A stretch of 64,000 bases of DNA. Source: Hansfordia pulvinata (Eukaryota; Ascomycota; Sordariomycetes; Xylariales). A program made the translations under genes and the position numbers. Positions 47,144-59,644 of the stretch are shown here, in pieces (the stretch's first letter is position 1; each line of letters starts with the position of its first letter). The notes under the pieces were generated by a model. The model saw nothing but the letters and a program-made list of their open reading frames with translations, did no database searches and was not told the origin of the DNA. The stretch is taken from contig BJKQ01000013.1 in assembly GCA_006538405.1 (NCBI GenBank), positions 496,001-560,000 of the forward strand, read 5' to 3'.

Positions 47144-48568
47144 ATGGCCGGCACAATCGCGGACAGCCTTTGGGGCTTTGCCGAAGCTGCCTCCCGCTCG
47201 TTGCCAGAGGGGCGCGTCTTGCTAGCCTCTATTGGCTGCGCAGTACGGAAACCCTCCCCCCTTCCCTTGACGTCGAGGCGCTGGCTGCGTGTTTTCTGAG
47301 ATACGTGCTGACGAGATGCTGGGTGGCGCAGTTTGCCGTGTCGTGGCTCGGCCAGGTCGTCTACAACCTCTACTTCCACCCGCTGGCGTCTTTCCCCGGC
47401 CCTTTCTGGGGCAGGGCAAGCTTCGTAGGTCGAACATGGCGCTCTCCTCCCCGGGGGCATATCATATTCATATGTGCTGTAATAGAGGACTGACGGGTCG
47501 GGCAGTTCTGGAGAGCATGGCACACGTCCCGCGGCCGTTTCCACCGTTCTGTCGACGCGCAGCACAAGCGCTACGGTTGGTCGCACCTCTCCTCCCTCCC
47601 CTCTTCCTCCTCCTCCTCCTCCTCCTTCTTGCCCCCATCTCTATCATGAGACGCTCAAGCTGACTGACACTCGTCCCACCACCACCGCCGCCACGCGCAG
47701 GCGACATTGTGCGCCTCTCGCCCAACGAGCTGTCCTTCGCCTCGGCCGACTCGTGGCGGGCCATCTACAGCCCGCGGCACGGGTCGGCGCCCCTGGTCAA
47801 GAGCGAGTTCTACGAGATCTACGGGTCCGGCTTCGACTCGCTGTGCGTCGGCAGCGAGCGCGACCCCCGCGTCGCGGGCCGCATGCGCAAGTCGCTGTCC
47901 CCGGCCTTCTCGACCCGCGCGCTGCTCGAGCAGGAGGGCATCGTCGACGGCTGCGTCGACCGCTTCGTGGGCGCCCTGCGCGCCCACCCGGACGCCACCT
48001 CCGCCTCCTCGGGCAACGGGCTGAACATGACCAAGTGGTTCGAGATGCTGGCGTTCGACATCCTCGGGGAGATGGCCTTTGGCGAGTCCTTTCACTGCAT
48101 TGAGGATGGTTGGTTTTTTTTCCTTCCCTTCTTTCTTCCCTTCCTTCCTTTCGTTGACGCTCACCCCCACTCACTCGCTCTCATCCCCCTCTCCCTCTTT
48201 CCGACCCTAACAACGGCAGAAAGTATCCTCCCGACCCCCCCGCTTACGATACAACTAAAAACAGGCAAGCCCCACTTCTGGTCCGAGATGATCGAGGAGC
48301 ACCTGTACTTCATCACGGTGCTGGACACGCTGCGGCGGTACCCGCTGGTGGCGGCGGCCGGCAAGGCGCTGCTGCCGCACCTGACGGTGGGCGTGCGCAA
48401 CCGGCACACGGGCTACAGCCGGGCCAAGGTGGCGCGCCGGCTCGAGAAGGGAGACGGAGACGCGAGCAGCAGCCCGCGCGCCGACTTCATGTCGCGCCTG
48501 ATCGCCAAGGTCCGCGACGGCGAGATGAGCCTCGAGGAGCTGACGGCGCACGCCTCCACATTGGTGTA

Positions 48569-48608
<40 letters not shown>

Positions 48609-49548
48609 TTCCTGTCATTCAGCCGTAGCGAAAGATAAACACAGTTCAGTCCTCCCTCCCCCCCCCCTTTTCTATGAAACGAACAAAGAGAAAAAAGCTC
48701 ACGGAGAAAACGAACATGTAGCATCGCCGGCGGCGAGACGGTAGCCACGTTCCTGGCGGCCGTGACGTACCACCTGCTCTCGACGCCGCGGGCGTACCGC
48801 AAGCTGCGCGACGAGGTCCGCGGGCGGTACCCGGGCGGCGCGCGCGAGGTGGACGCGACCAGCGCCCAGGCGCTGCCATACCTGCAGGCCGTCATCGCCG
48901 AGGGCCTGCGCATCTACCCGCCGGGCTCGCAGGGGTTCCCGCGCAAGACGCCCGCGGGCGAGGGCATCGAGGTGGACGGGCGGTGGGTGCCTGGAGGTGT
49001 AAGTATTTCTCTTTTCTTCTTTTCTTTCTTCCTTCCGTTCTTCCTTTCATTCTCAAGGAGAGAGGATCGTGAGAGGGGGAAGAGCTGACTCGAAAACAGG
49101 TCGAGGTGTACACGTCGGCGTGGTCCGTCACGCACGACCCGCGCTACTTCCACGACCCGCACGTCTTCAAGCCGGAGCGCTGGCTGGACCCGGACTGCCA
49201 GGACCTCAAGGAGGCCAGCCAGCCCTTCTCGCTCGGACCCCGGGGTTGCATCGGGAGAAAGTAAGTCTTGGCTGTCTTCCCCTCCCCCCATTTTTTCTTT
49301 CAAACCCCAGAGCTGCAGGCTGACGAGTATCCATCTTCCCGCCGCCTACCAAAAGCTTCGCCATGGTCGAGACCTCGCTGATCCTGGCCAAGATGCACCT
49401 GGCCTTCGACGCGGAGCTGGTCAGGCCCGGCCAGGGCTGGGAGGAGGAGAGCCGGATCCACGTCATGTGGTGGAAGCCGGAGCTGGCGGTGCGGTTCCGG
49501 CCGGTGGACGGGCATGGCTCGGCCGATGGGCAGGGCGCGAAGAACTGA
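47144..49548 (+). CDS. Cytochrome P450, cluster member B
   Basis: Intact eight-exon P450 of 533 residues. Exons: 47144-47242, 47332-47424, 47506-47575, 47701-48108, 48265-48565, 48722-48998, 49100-49260 and 49356-49548, all in phase. N terminus MAGTIADSLWGFAEAASRS, then YNLYFHPLASFPGPFWGRAS, FWRAWHTSRGRFHR and GDIVRLSPNELSF, a layout typical of the isotrichodermin-15-hydroxylase-like fungal CYPs. The I-helix is IAGGETVATF (AGGET in place of AGTDT). ExxR is EGLR, then FKPERW, and the heme loop is FSLGPRGCIGR (Cys near residue 466). The start at 47144 has a purine at -3 and the first in-frame stop is spliced out, supporting exon 1. Intron 5 has a long (TC)n run (48574-48603). Together with the neighbouring P450s it would supply successive oxidations of a terpene skeleton; regiochemistry cannot be predicted. 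Confidence 0.9.
48574..48603. repeat. (TC)n tract in a P450 intron
   Basis: About 15 TC units in intron 5 of the second P450, directly after its donor. Confidence 0.85.
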
Positions 49549-50167
49549 TCTTGCATGTGGCCGAGGTAGACAGAATGTTATGCAGACGTTCACCAGACAG
49601 GTCTTGAGGTGTGAATCCAATCGTCCAATTCGTCCAATTCGTCCCGTTCCCACATGCCCGACGTGGTTTCGCCGTCCGTCGTGATTGGCCGCTGCTAAGA
49701 AACCCTGAACCCGGCGATCGACTTTGGTTGAGAGGGACGCCGGAAAAGTGGATGCTGTGCCCCGGATTCGATTGATTCCGACGCGCCCGGCTTTACGTGT
49801 AGCTTAGGTACCTGCTTCGATTGATTCAATATACCTGTGACGTATCCATGGCTTATCTACATGTACGCAATACATGTATGCAAATACGGTCCGGCAGTGC
49901 ATCCTAGGCACGTTTGGGCGAGGGCGAGGGCAAGTCGTCGACACTATCTCCATTTGTACTGCATCGCACCCATCGTCCTCCTCCAGAGCCATCACATCAC
50001 AGCCAACATAGAGAACCGTCCAACACACCGCTCAACACATGCTCCATCCCCTTGAAGTCGCGCATACGAGAGAAAGAAAGAAAAGAAGAAAAGAAGCGGA
50101 AAACCAGATGAAATAGGGAAACATTTGAAGAAGAAGAGAAAAAGAGATGAAAAGAAAAAGAACACCC
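49549..50167. other. Convergent intergenic spacer
   Basis: 620 bases between the tails of two P450 genes. Contains three tandem copies of TCCAATTCG-like sequence near 49622-49643 and an AG-rich stretch (50060-50165). No gene. Confidence 0.55.
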
Positions 50168-52137
50168 TCAACCCCGAGCCTTGAACATGACCCTCCCCTC
50201 GGGGCTGGGCAGGTGCTGCGTGTCGAACGTGACGCTGGCCGGCCTCCGACCCCCGCCCCCTCGGGGAGCCTCATCTCGTACCGCCGCGCGACCTCCCCGA
50301 TGATGCCCTTGATCTCCATCGTCGCGAAGAACCGCCCCGGGCACGCGTGCTGCCCGTACCCGAACATCATGGAGCCCGGGTGCGCCGAAGCGAACTGCGC
50401 CTGCGGGCTGACGCTCTTGCTGCTGCTACTGCTTCCTCCTCTGCCGCCGCTCTTCTTGTCATTATCGTTGACGTTGCCGTCGCCGTCGCTTTCACTTCCC
50501 GCCGCCGGCGCCACGAAGCGGAAGGCCCGGAACTCGTCCGGCTCCGGGTACAGCGCCGGGTCCATCGTGATGGCCTGCGCGGGCACGCCGACCCACGTGT
50601 TGGCCGGGATCACCACGCCGTCGTGCAGGGGGAAGTCCCGCCGCATGATCCGCTCAAAGGTGACTGTTGGTCGGAGAGAAGGGGAGGTCAGCGATGAAAA
50701 AGATTGGTCGATGATATGAGAGTGAAAGTGTGTGTGTGTGTGTGTGTGACGGAGAGAGAGAAAGAGACAGAAAGAGAGAGAGAGGCTGACTTACTCAGCA
50801 GCAGAGGGTTGAAGCGCTGGCTCTCCTTCATGATGCTGTCCATCTTGACCATCTGCGCGAACCCCTTGGTCGTCACGTTGCCGTCGGCCCCGCGCGCCGC
50901 CGCCTCGTACTCGGCGACCAGCGGGGCCGCGTGCTCCGGCGCCGCCGCCAGGTCGAACAGCAGCTGCGTCGGCGCCGCCGCGCTCGTGTGGTACGCCGCG
51001 AAGCTGACCTTGAGCACCGTGCCCGCGATGAACTCCATGTCCTTCTCCGGGCCCTTGGCCTGCGTGTACATCCACGTGAGCAGGTTGTTCGGCCGGCTCT
51101 CGGGGTCCTCCTGCGCCGCCGCCGCCTCCAGCAGCGGCACGATGGTGTCCCGGGCCACCCGGTACGACCGCCGGATGGCCCGGATCTCCGGGACCAGGTG
51201 CACGGCCAGCGGCTTGAGCGCCGCCGGCCACCGCTTGAGCTTCTGCGCCGCCGCGAACCCGTTGTGCGCGAACTCGAGCGACTTGGCGATCCACTCCCGG
51301 TTCCGGCTGAGCGCCGTGCCCCCGAACATCCGGCTCGACACCCGTGCGATGATGATGGCCATGGTCTCGGACAGGTTGATCTCGGTCCAGTCTGGGGCAA
51401 AAAAAAGTCAGCCAAGTGTCCCCCGTCATACACGCGGGGGGGCGTACCTTTGCACGGCGGGAACAGCTCATCTAGGCTTTCCCGTATCTCGGCCTGGATC
51501 TCGGGGATGACGTGAGCTGCGACAGGTACGTTAGTCAATGCGATGCGAGCCTCGGTGAACGCAGGCCTGGTCGTTTCCCTCACCCATGTGTTGGTTCAGC
51601 TGTGCCCGGACGACCTCGGGGAGCAGCCGCGAGTGCGTGCCCAGCGTGGTGTACGCGCCCTCAAACATCTATCGAGCCCCTATGTCAGCGGCTGGTGATT
51701 GGGGACGACGACTCGTCTCCCCCCCAAGGTGGTGGACCATACCTCGAGAAATGTGCCTTGGAAGTCGACAACCTTCATGTCGGCCGACTTGATCTCGTCG
51801 AGGTACTTGGAAGGCAGCATGAGACGCTCGCCGATGGGCGTGGGGACGTAGAACAGACTTCCATTGTACTGGGCCAAGGCAGTGGTCAGCATCGGGGCGG
51901 GTTTTTTGGGCGGGGCAGGGGGCTCACCTCCTCGTAGGCGTTCCTCAGGATGGACAAGCTGTCTGTGGTGAAGCGCTGGCGGTTCTGCTGGATGTTCTCC
52001 CTGCCTCCGGCGATGGGGACGTTGTCTATGTAGCGCTGCTTGGTTCGATAGTGTTGCAGCAGGCGCCATGATAGAAAGGCCAGCAGCACCGGCACGAGCT
52101 TCCAGCGCAACGCTTCGAGGTCGACAGTGAGAGACAT
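50168..52137 (-). CDS. Cytochrome P450, cluster member C (CYP68/ent-kaurene-oxidase-like; one apparent frameshift)
   Basis: ER-anchored P450 unlike the other two. Exons are 52137-51928, 51868-51743, 51668-51584, 51516-51448, 51391-50795 and 50663-50168. N-terminal anchor LVPVLLAFLSWRLL, then YNGSLFYVPTPIGERLMLP. The I-helix FAAYHTSAAAPTQ replaces the usual AGxDT, ExxR is KESQR, and the heme loop is FGYGQHACPGRFFA; this combination resembles fungal ent-kaurene-oxidase-like CYPs. The final ~30 codons are out of frame: the C5 run at 50256-50260 (or the nearby one at 50250-50254) needs one more C for the tail LPSPEGRVMFKARG and a stop at 50168. With it, all exons sum to whole codons (about 527 residues). 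As given, an unrelated tail runs on to about 50032. A Ser/Gly/Asp-rich insert lies before the heme loop. Head-to-head with the MFS transporter. Confidence 0.87.
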
Positions 52138-53976
52138 GGCGATTTGCCCAGATCAAGTGGAGTTGCTTTATCTCTTGAAGGGTTCAAGGCCACGACAGTT
52201 TCATACAGCGCAGTCTCGATAGCTCGGAGCCCGCCTTGAAAGCGGCTTGAGGCGGCCCCCATTATATGTAACGTCGATACACACTGACCAGGACCGCATG
52301 CCTAGATATCTGCCTATCTAGAGATAGTCGTTCAAGCTCAGGCCCAGTTGCGCGTTGCGGAGAGTGGACGGACAGAGCTGACCCCCCTCCCTCTTGGACC
52401 CCCCATTCTTCCCCTGTCACCCCTCATCGCCATTGGAGGCGCATCATGGCAAGTAGTGACGAGCATCGCTGCGCTACCGGGGAGATCTGTGACGAGCCCC
52501 CCAGCCGGTCAGCATCCGAGCGAGGTGCACGACAGAGGTCCCTGTCCGGCCTGCGCTTACACGTTACCAGTGCATGTAGCGACGGTCAGATATGGCCAAC
52601 GACCGGAGGGCTTGGCGGACAAGGTTACGGACAGGTGGTACCTGGAACGGATAGCCTGGTCACTCCCCCCCTTGGCGCCGTGGCGGGACTGCGAGTACTC
52701 GAGGTGGAGAGGGCCCGCCGGTTGACGATGCGAGGGCAGCTCTAGCCATCATCTGCAAAGTACGAGCACTCAGCTGCAACGTCGGTTGTTGCGGAAGGCG
52801 GCACATGCCTGTTCAGTCTGACTGCACCGTCTCATCAGGCAGAAGAGCTCCCGGGTCCCGGGGCTGCAGGGGCTGGGATCCAATAGGGGGGTTCGTATTC
52901 CTTCTTGTCATGTACCATGCTGATTTCATCTCCCTCTCAGGTGCATATGTACCGTACGGATATCTGTATACCAACTGCAGAGTGCGGATAGGAGGTACAT
53001 GTATGTATCAGCTCGACCACATGCAGACTCCAGTCGTACGACTTTGGTGCGTCAGTCGTAGTCACCTACGACTGGAGTATGCGCCGACCTTACCAAGGCA
53101 CTACGCGTACTGTACTCCGAATACATAGCAGGGAATGGGATCAGAACCTCGGCCTGTGATCTGCCAGACCCTGGATCTCTATCCGCATCACCCACACCCT
53201 CCCGTCTAACTACACCCCCTTCTCGCTCACTTGTGCTCTCCGTTATTGGCACCCCCAGCCTCAGACATCCCGGCGACGGGACGTCAGGTGCCAAGGCGCT
53301 AATCAGCACACGTTGGCTGCGTTCCCGCTTGGCAGAGACTGCCGAGACGGCAGCTTTCCATCTGCGAGGTCTCTCCGTTCTCAGACTGGCAGATGGGCGC
53401 ACAAGGTGGCATGGCCTGGTCGCGCGCAGGGGACGTGATTGGGGGCAAACGAATGAGTTCAAGATGAATCATAGTCGGGACAAGTCCGCGCCAGGGGAGC
53501 CGAAACACCAGCGAGGTACACGTCTCCTTCCGCTTAACAGTCGGCCTGAGCGTGTATTCAATCCCGAGTGCGGTACGGCTTCATCAATCGTTCCTGCCTT
53601 CCCTTCCCTACATTACCGCAGTAATTACCACCAGCCCCCATCAGCATCGGCAATCCATCGCTACCAGATTTGCGTACCTGCCCGCGCACCTCTACTTGAA
53701 TGCGGGCAGGGAAGGTACGGCGGATGGACGTGCGACCTGGCAGGCACCGTTTGTACTTGTGTTGGTGAAGCCCCCCTGCCCGGCAGGTATTCAATCTTTT
53801 TCCCGTCTCAGAAACGTGGGCGTCTTCTCCCTGTCGCCCGGGCAGCTGCTCAAAGCGACTACAAACCAACATAAAGGCCCAGCCCGGCCGTCTCTCGGAT
53901 GCTTCCCTTTGATCCTCAACACCAACCAGCACCCTCGCAGCCGGAGGACGCCCACCGACGACGCACGCCAGCCGAC
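52138..53976. other. Divergent promoter region, P450-C and MFS transporter
   Basis: 1.8 kb with no supported gene. It should carry promoters for both flanking cluster genes. The notable element is the inverted repeat at 53027-53078. Long open frames (53233-53874 and 53552-54202) lack coherent protein character. Confidence 0.55.
53027..53078. promoter_or_regulatory. Perfect 12-bp inverted repeat with internal CAGTCGTA copies
   Basis: Arms ACTCCAGTCGTA (53027-53038) and TACGACTGGAGT (53067-53078) are exact reverse complements around a 28-base centre, which itself holds GTCAGTCGTAG. The left arm overlaps the palindrome GTCGTACGAC (53033-53042). The core CAGTCGTA thus occurs three times in 52 bases. 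It may bind a dimeric regulator or form a hairpin. Function is not shown. Confidence 0.5.
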
Positions 53977-55871
53977 ATGGCCACCGAAAAGCACCCTGCC
54001 TCGCTGCCAGGCAGCCAGGACGCGCCGCCCAAGACCGAAGCGCCACCGCAGGGCGTCGAGCGCGACAGCGACGCGTATGGATCCGACGGCGAGCATGGAG
54101 GTGGCAGTTCGATCACGGAAAACACGGATGCGGATCAGAAAGGCGGCGGTCTCGTTCTCGTCATCACTGTCGCTGCCCTCGCCATGGGCATGTTTTTGGT
54201 AGGCGCTGCCGCTACGCCGTGAACACGGTCGGAGAAAGGACAGTTGGCTAACAGCGCATGACAAACTACAGGTCTCACTGGATATGGTTCGTCTCCTTCA
54301 TCTACGGGCACTTGTTCGCATGCTTCAACCGCAGCCCGAACCCGAACTAACACCCAGGTACCCAGACCATCGTGGCAACGGCCATCCCTAGAATCACCGA
54401 TGAGTTTGGCCAGATCGAGCTCGTCGGCTGGTACGGCGCCGCCTTCTTCACCACTCTGGGTGGCTTCCAGGCCGCCTGGGGCAAGGCCTACAAGTACTTC
54501 CCCCTCAAGATCACCTTCCTGCTGTCCATCTTCCTCTTCGGAGTGGGCAGCTTGATTTGCGGCGTCGCCCCGAACAGCCTCACTCTCATCGTGGGCCGCG
54601 CCATCACCGGTGTCGGCGGTGCCGGCGTCTCTTGTGGCTGCTTCACCATCATCGCCCTCTCGGCTCCGCCCAAGCAACAACCCGCCTACATCGGCATCCT
54701 AGGCGCGTCGTACGGCATCGCCGCAGCTATCGGGCCTTTACTGGGCGGCGCTTTCACGGATAAGGTGACTTGGCGATGGTGCTTCTACATCAACTTGCCC
54801 ATCGGGGCGGTCACGGTTGCCGTCATTGCCTTCTTCTACAAGCCGCCGCCTCCTCTTCCGTCCCTCAACGAGCCGTTACGCGAAAAGCTGCTGCAGCTCG
54901 ATATCCCTGGCACCTTGCTTCTCACCGCCGCCCTTGTGTGCTTCGTGCTGAGTCTTCAGTGGGCAGGCGTCTCGCGCCCGTGGTCGGACTCCACCGTCAT
55001 CGGCACCCTCGTGGGATTTGGCGTCTTGCTGATCGCCTATGCGGTCGTGCAGTGGCTTCAAGGCCCCCGCGCCGCCATGGTTGGCCACCTTCTCCAGCGG
55101 AATGTCGTCATCGCCATGGTGTACATCCACCTAATTGCCGGGTCGTTCTTCCTGCTGGTGTACTACCTGCCCATTTATTTCCAAGTCGTCAACGGGGTCT
55201 CGGCAGCTCAGAGTGGGATCCGAAATCTGCCCTTGATCTTGGGCCAGAGCGTGTTCGCCACCATCTCTGGCGTGTTGCTCAGCAAGTTTGAGCGTCCCCA
55301 GCCTTTTCTGATCGCCGGGGCGACGCTGGTGACCATCTCATCAGGCCTGCTCTACACATTGGACGTGGACACGGAGCCTGGAAAGTGGATCGGCTACCAA
55401 CTGCTGGCTGGAGTCGGCGTTGGTTGGTGCTTTCAGGTGCCCGTTGTCACGGCACAATCCACGGTCCAGCCAGAGCATGTGTCGTCTGTGACAGCCATGG
55501 TGCTCAGTAAGATTTCCGGTCCAGTCCACCTCGGTCCCGCTTTGGTCGCTAACTCGGTCGCAGCTGTGCAAACCATTGGAGGCTCGATTTTTGTCTCTGC
55601 CGGCCAGTCTGCCCTTGTCAATATCCTGTTCAAGTCACTGCCTGCCGGTTTCTCCGATTCGGATGCTGCCGCCGTGGCAAACACGGCTGGGGAAAAGCTC
55701 AGAGAAACCGTCTCGCCGGAGCACTTTCCAGCCGTCCTGCGGGCTTACATGGACGGCATCAGAGGAGCTCTCTTGATTGCCGTGGTCGCCTCCGGTCTAG
55801 CATTTGTTGCCAGCCTGCTGCTTCGCTCGACCAAACTCAGAACAGGGAACTCCGCCGCAGCTGCCGTGTAG
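53977..55871 (+). CDS. MFS multidrug/toxin-type exporter, DHA2 family (14 TM)
   Basis: Proton-driven efflux pump at the plasma membrane, the likely exporter of the cluster product. Exons are 53977-54198, 54272-54286 and 54366-55871, giving 580 residues. The second exon is only 15 nt (VSLDM). It rebuilds the conserved TM1 motif LDMTIVATAIPRITDEF across both introns, which strongly supports the model. The hydrophilic N-terminal ~60 residues are acidic and Ser-rich. Motif A-like GKAYKYFPLK follows TM2, and the antiporter motif C region reads GASYGIAAAIGPLLGGAFTD. YINLPIGAVTVAVI is typical of DHA2 members. At least 12 further hydrophobic segments run to the C terminus (FVASLLLRS). An in-frame ATG exists at 53899; 53977 is preferred because the longer leader is low in family character. 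Divergent from P450-C. Confidence 0.9.
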
Positions 55872-58800
55872 ACAGGCAAGAGGCACGGATAGATTTGCGG
55901 ATAATTAGAGGAGTTCTGGGTCAAAATGGCGTTGGTGAGAATTTGACTGGCCTGTGCACTCCGGGCCTGGTTGTGTTGATTATTTTCTCGTCTCTCTCGC
56001 GAAAAGCCATGCTGGACGGGTTCATTATTATTTTTCTTCTCTCATAGAGGATAGTTCAGTTTAATAACAATTTTCATCTTCTGAAGGGGTCTGATAGGAT
56101 GCATTTTGAAATGTCATTCACCCCTTGTCGAATGAACATTGCTCAGTGGGCTTCGCCCTCCGCTTGAACGAGACTTGAGAACAGCCATGGCCTGCCTTGT
56201 GAATGCGTCCGTCTTTCCGAACAGGGATCGCATCTTCACGTCGCAGAGCAGCTCATCTAATCTGTGCGCGCGTATCACGACAGGTGAGTTGTTTTCCCGA
56301 TCCTTTTGCTCCATATGGGTATTGCGAGCATCCAGGACGATTTGACAGTTCTCGTGTCGTGATCTACCAAGATCTGTCGCGAGTCACCTCGTCGCCTCCA
56401 TCTCGCATGCAAAGACCGAGACTCGATTGCCAAAACTCCAACAGTCATTCATATTTCGGTGCATACAATGTTCGCACGTGCACTGCTGATAGCCTGTCTA
56501 TATCTAGGTCCTCCAAGGTAATAGCCGTGTCCTCTGGTACCAGGCAATCACAACCTTTGTGCGCCTCGTCTGCCGCATGGAGATGCACATCTCTGGATTA
56601 GGGCATGCCTGGAGCCTACAGATCCGGTTCTTGACATGATGGAGCACCTCGGGCCTCGCTACTTTCCCCCGGAGCCCCCCTCCCGTACGCCAGTGCGGAG
56701 GGAATAAGCCGAGCGGTGAGGGTATGGTGGCCAGATCGTGCCGTGCCACGAGCTTGGGAGGCCAAAGAGGCGCGCGCGCGAAGTTGGCAGAGGGCGCAAG
56801 CAAAGATACTAAGAAGGCACTGTGCATGCGTCATGTTGCAGCGCAGCGCGCCCACGGGGCCTGGACGGTGGGGTTTGGTCGACGCGCTGGCACTTTCATG
56901 AGGCGCGCGCCTGCATTCCGAGCCTACTGGGTGTGTGTGCGTGTTTGTTCTTTTTCTTTCTCCCTCCCTCCCTCCACTAATGCCATCCCGCCTCCGGCTT
57001 CGCCATCGAACGGTGTGGCGCGGCGCATAGCAAAGCAAAGCCCGCGCGCGTAAAAGTCGAGTCGCACACAACCACCACCACCACCACCACACGTCGCGCA
57101 GACCCGGCGGCCACAGTCACAAAGCCGGGGCAGGGCATCTGCCTCTCTTTCCCCTCTCTCTTTGTCGCTGTTTGCAGAACCGATCTCGCGGCGCGCGGAC
57201 GACGGCAACGGCGTCATCTCGCATGCATGCATGCGCGCGTGCGTGGTCGAGTGTGTTTGTTGCAGGCCTGTAGAGGGCCGCGTGCATCTCGCGCGACACT
57301 CGGCGAAGGCCCCGTGTGTTGGTGTTTGGACGATAAGTCATGGTTTGACCCCCTTATGATATGATCCGATGGACGGGCATGGGAGGCTTCCTTGATACCT
57401 TACCCTCGCCTCGTGTGGTTTGCTTGATTTCCCTGCTCACCGCTCGGGTCGCGGCGCACGTTGAACTGTGCAGAACATCCCCTCCTTTTCCCGATGCGCG
57501 GATGCTACGGCGTTGGGGACGGCTTGATGTGCGCTGTCAGCGATGAAGTCGACCATCCGCCCGAACCAAGATGCACGTATGCAGCCGGCCACAACGCCCC
57601 TTTGTCTGTGGCCTTCAGGTCGATTCTGCTGGTCCCGGTCTCGGCCGACCCCGGACCCGACACGGCGGAGCAAGTGATCACGGTCTGGTCCTGTCCTGAC
57701 CCTCGTCTCGCGTCAGCGCCGCGAGAACATGCACATGCAAGCCGACCCGATGCAGATTGCCGACATGGTGCAGGGGGGGTTGGGGGGTTTCCATGAGATC
57801 CGTCGATCGGATGTGGGTGACGTTCTGACGTTTGCTGCAGGGTCGAGTCGCGTGGACTCGAGAAAGAAAAAAAAGAAACAAGAAGAAAAAAATAAGGGAA
57901 AGGGGGGAGAGGTCTGACGCAGGCTGCCACGCCTCTCGGCCGAGGCGCACCCGGGGCCTCTTATGACCCGGCAAGACGCTCGAGATGGGGAAATCTGTAA
58001 CGAGCGGAAGCACAAAGCGCACAACACACGCGCACGCGCACGCCCGCAGGCAGACATGCACAACTCCACACACGCAGGCTGACCAAGTCCCGCGGGCGAC
58101 CCTTGGGCCCGGGGGAGTACCACGGGCGCGGGGGGAAGCCGCATGGTGAGAGGGCGGCAGAAGGCGTCGCCGGACGCACGGTGATAAGGCATGCCGCATC
58201 TCTCTCGTCCTCGGCCCTCGCGTCTCGTAGGCGAGGACTCGCAGACGGGCCGGGGGAGCGGAGCGACGAGGACTCGGTCTCGTGTCACGCGATCTGATCT
58301 GAAACCCCTGGCAGGTTATGGTGGACATGCCATGGCGGTTGTGCTGTTGCAGGCAGGCATATCATGGTGCGCACGCGGGATGGTTGTGTAGGTCAGGTAT
58401 AGTGTTGACACCTGCCTACATATACCTAGGCGACTTACCCGACATCCCCAGCTGAACGACAGCAACCCCCCGCCGAAAATCAAAGCTCTCCTCCATCACC
58501 CCCATACCAGGACGACCAACCCCCAATAAGAGGCATATGACATTGGTCCCTGTCTTCTTTTCACTAGCTGGCCCCGAATATCTGCCGGGCGGCAGACCAA
58601 GGAAACTCTCTCCTGCCCCCTCGCCATCATCAGCTTACACGGGCACGTGCCGTACACAAGACCGTCCTTGGTGACGGCTAGGCACCAGCCGCGCCAATCG
58701 GGACGCAGCCCCCAACTCTGGACCCCCCCATACCCGAAGTTTCGGGGCCATATAACTGTTCTCGATTCGGGAGTGCGTCTCTTTGGATGGGCTTCAATCG

Positions 58801-59121
58801 GCCTTAAGAAACCGAACGTGATTCCGCCCTCCCTCTTTTTTTTTGCTTCTATAGATTCGGGCCACCTCATAGCTCTGCACGCCACCAGGCCAAAGACACG
58901 ACGCGACCCTTGAAAGTCCAAACCCATCGCACGGTCGACAGTCGGTTTCGAGAAGCGGCAGAAAAGGAGAGGCTTACAGAGACAAACAGACGGACTGACA
59001 GGCTAACGGGGAGGTTTCAGAGAAAAGGAGATTGAAAGCCGGTAAAAACCAGAGAGAAAAAAAAAGCACAGAAAAAAAAAGGGAAAAAAGAGGGGAGAAA
59101 AAAGGGGGGAAAAAAAAAGAG
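55872..59121. other. Long intergenic region
   Basis: 3.2 kb right of the transporter. AT-rich at 55980-56060 (probably its 3' end). Then GC-rich DNA with CAC repeats (57069-57090), ATGC repeats (57225-57240) and CA-type runs (58020-58060). Purine-rich AG tracts at 59050-59120 lie just before the next gene. No convincing coding sequence. Confidence 0.5.
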
Positions 59122-59610
59122 ATGTGCAACTGCGACTTCGAGATCCAGATCTGCCCGAGTGCGGCGCCAGGTACAAGCTCTACTCGAACTGGCGGGAGAT
59201 CTGCGGCGGCCCTTACGACGCGACCGTCTACTGCCCCAACCTGCCCAAGGAGCCCAACATCCACCCGTACATGGCCGTGTGCGAGCCGTGCCGGGACGCG
59301 AGGCGCGCCGAGCGCCGGGAGCGCCGGCGGCGCGAGGACGCCGAGGCGCGCCAGCGCCAGCGCGGCCGCAGGCTCGAGCCCGCGACTGCCAGCCAGGCGG
59401 AGCGGGAGCGGCAGGCGGCCGCAGAGGAGGAGGAGAAGAAGGAGGCTGAGGAGGCTGCCGCCCGGCGGGAGCAGGAGCAGCAAGGTCCGGATGGTGGTGT
59501 TGGTGGTGGTGTGGGCCAGAACATAGACGGCATCTCGTCGGTGCTGGCGGGCATCGAGGACTGGCGCAACGACGTCCGGTGGCAGTTTGAACAGCAGGAA
59601 CAGCAGCAGG

Positions 59611-59644
<34 letters not shown>

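Noticed and set aside
53552..54202. 216-residue open frame overlapping the MFS first exon
   Set aside because: It is an out-of-frame reading of the transporter 5' region, and the MFS frame rebuilds a conserved TM1 motif.
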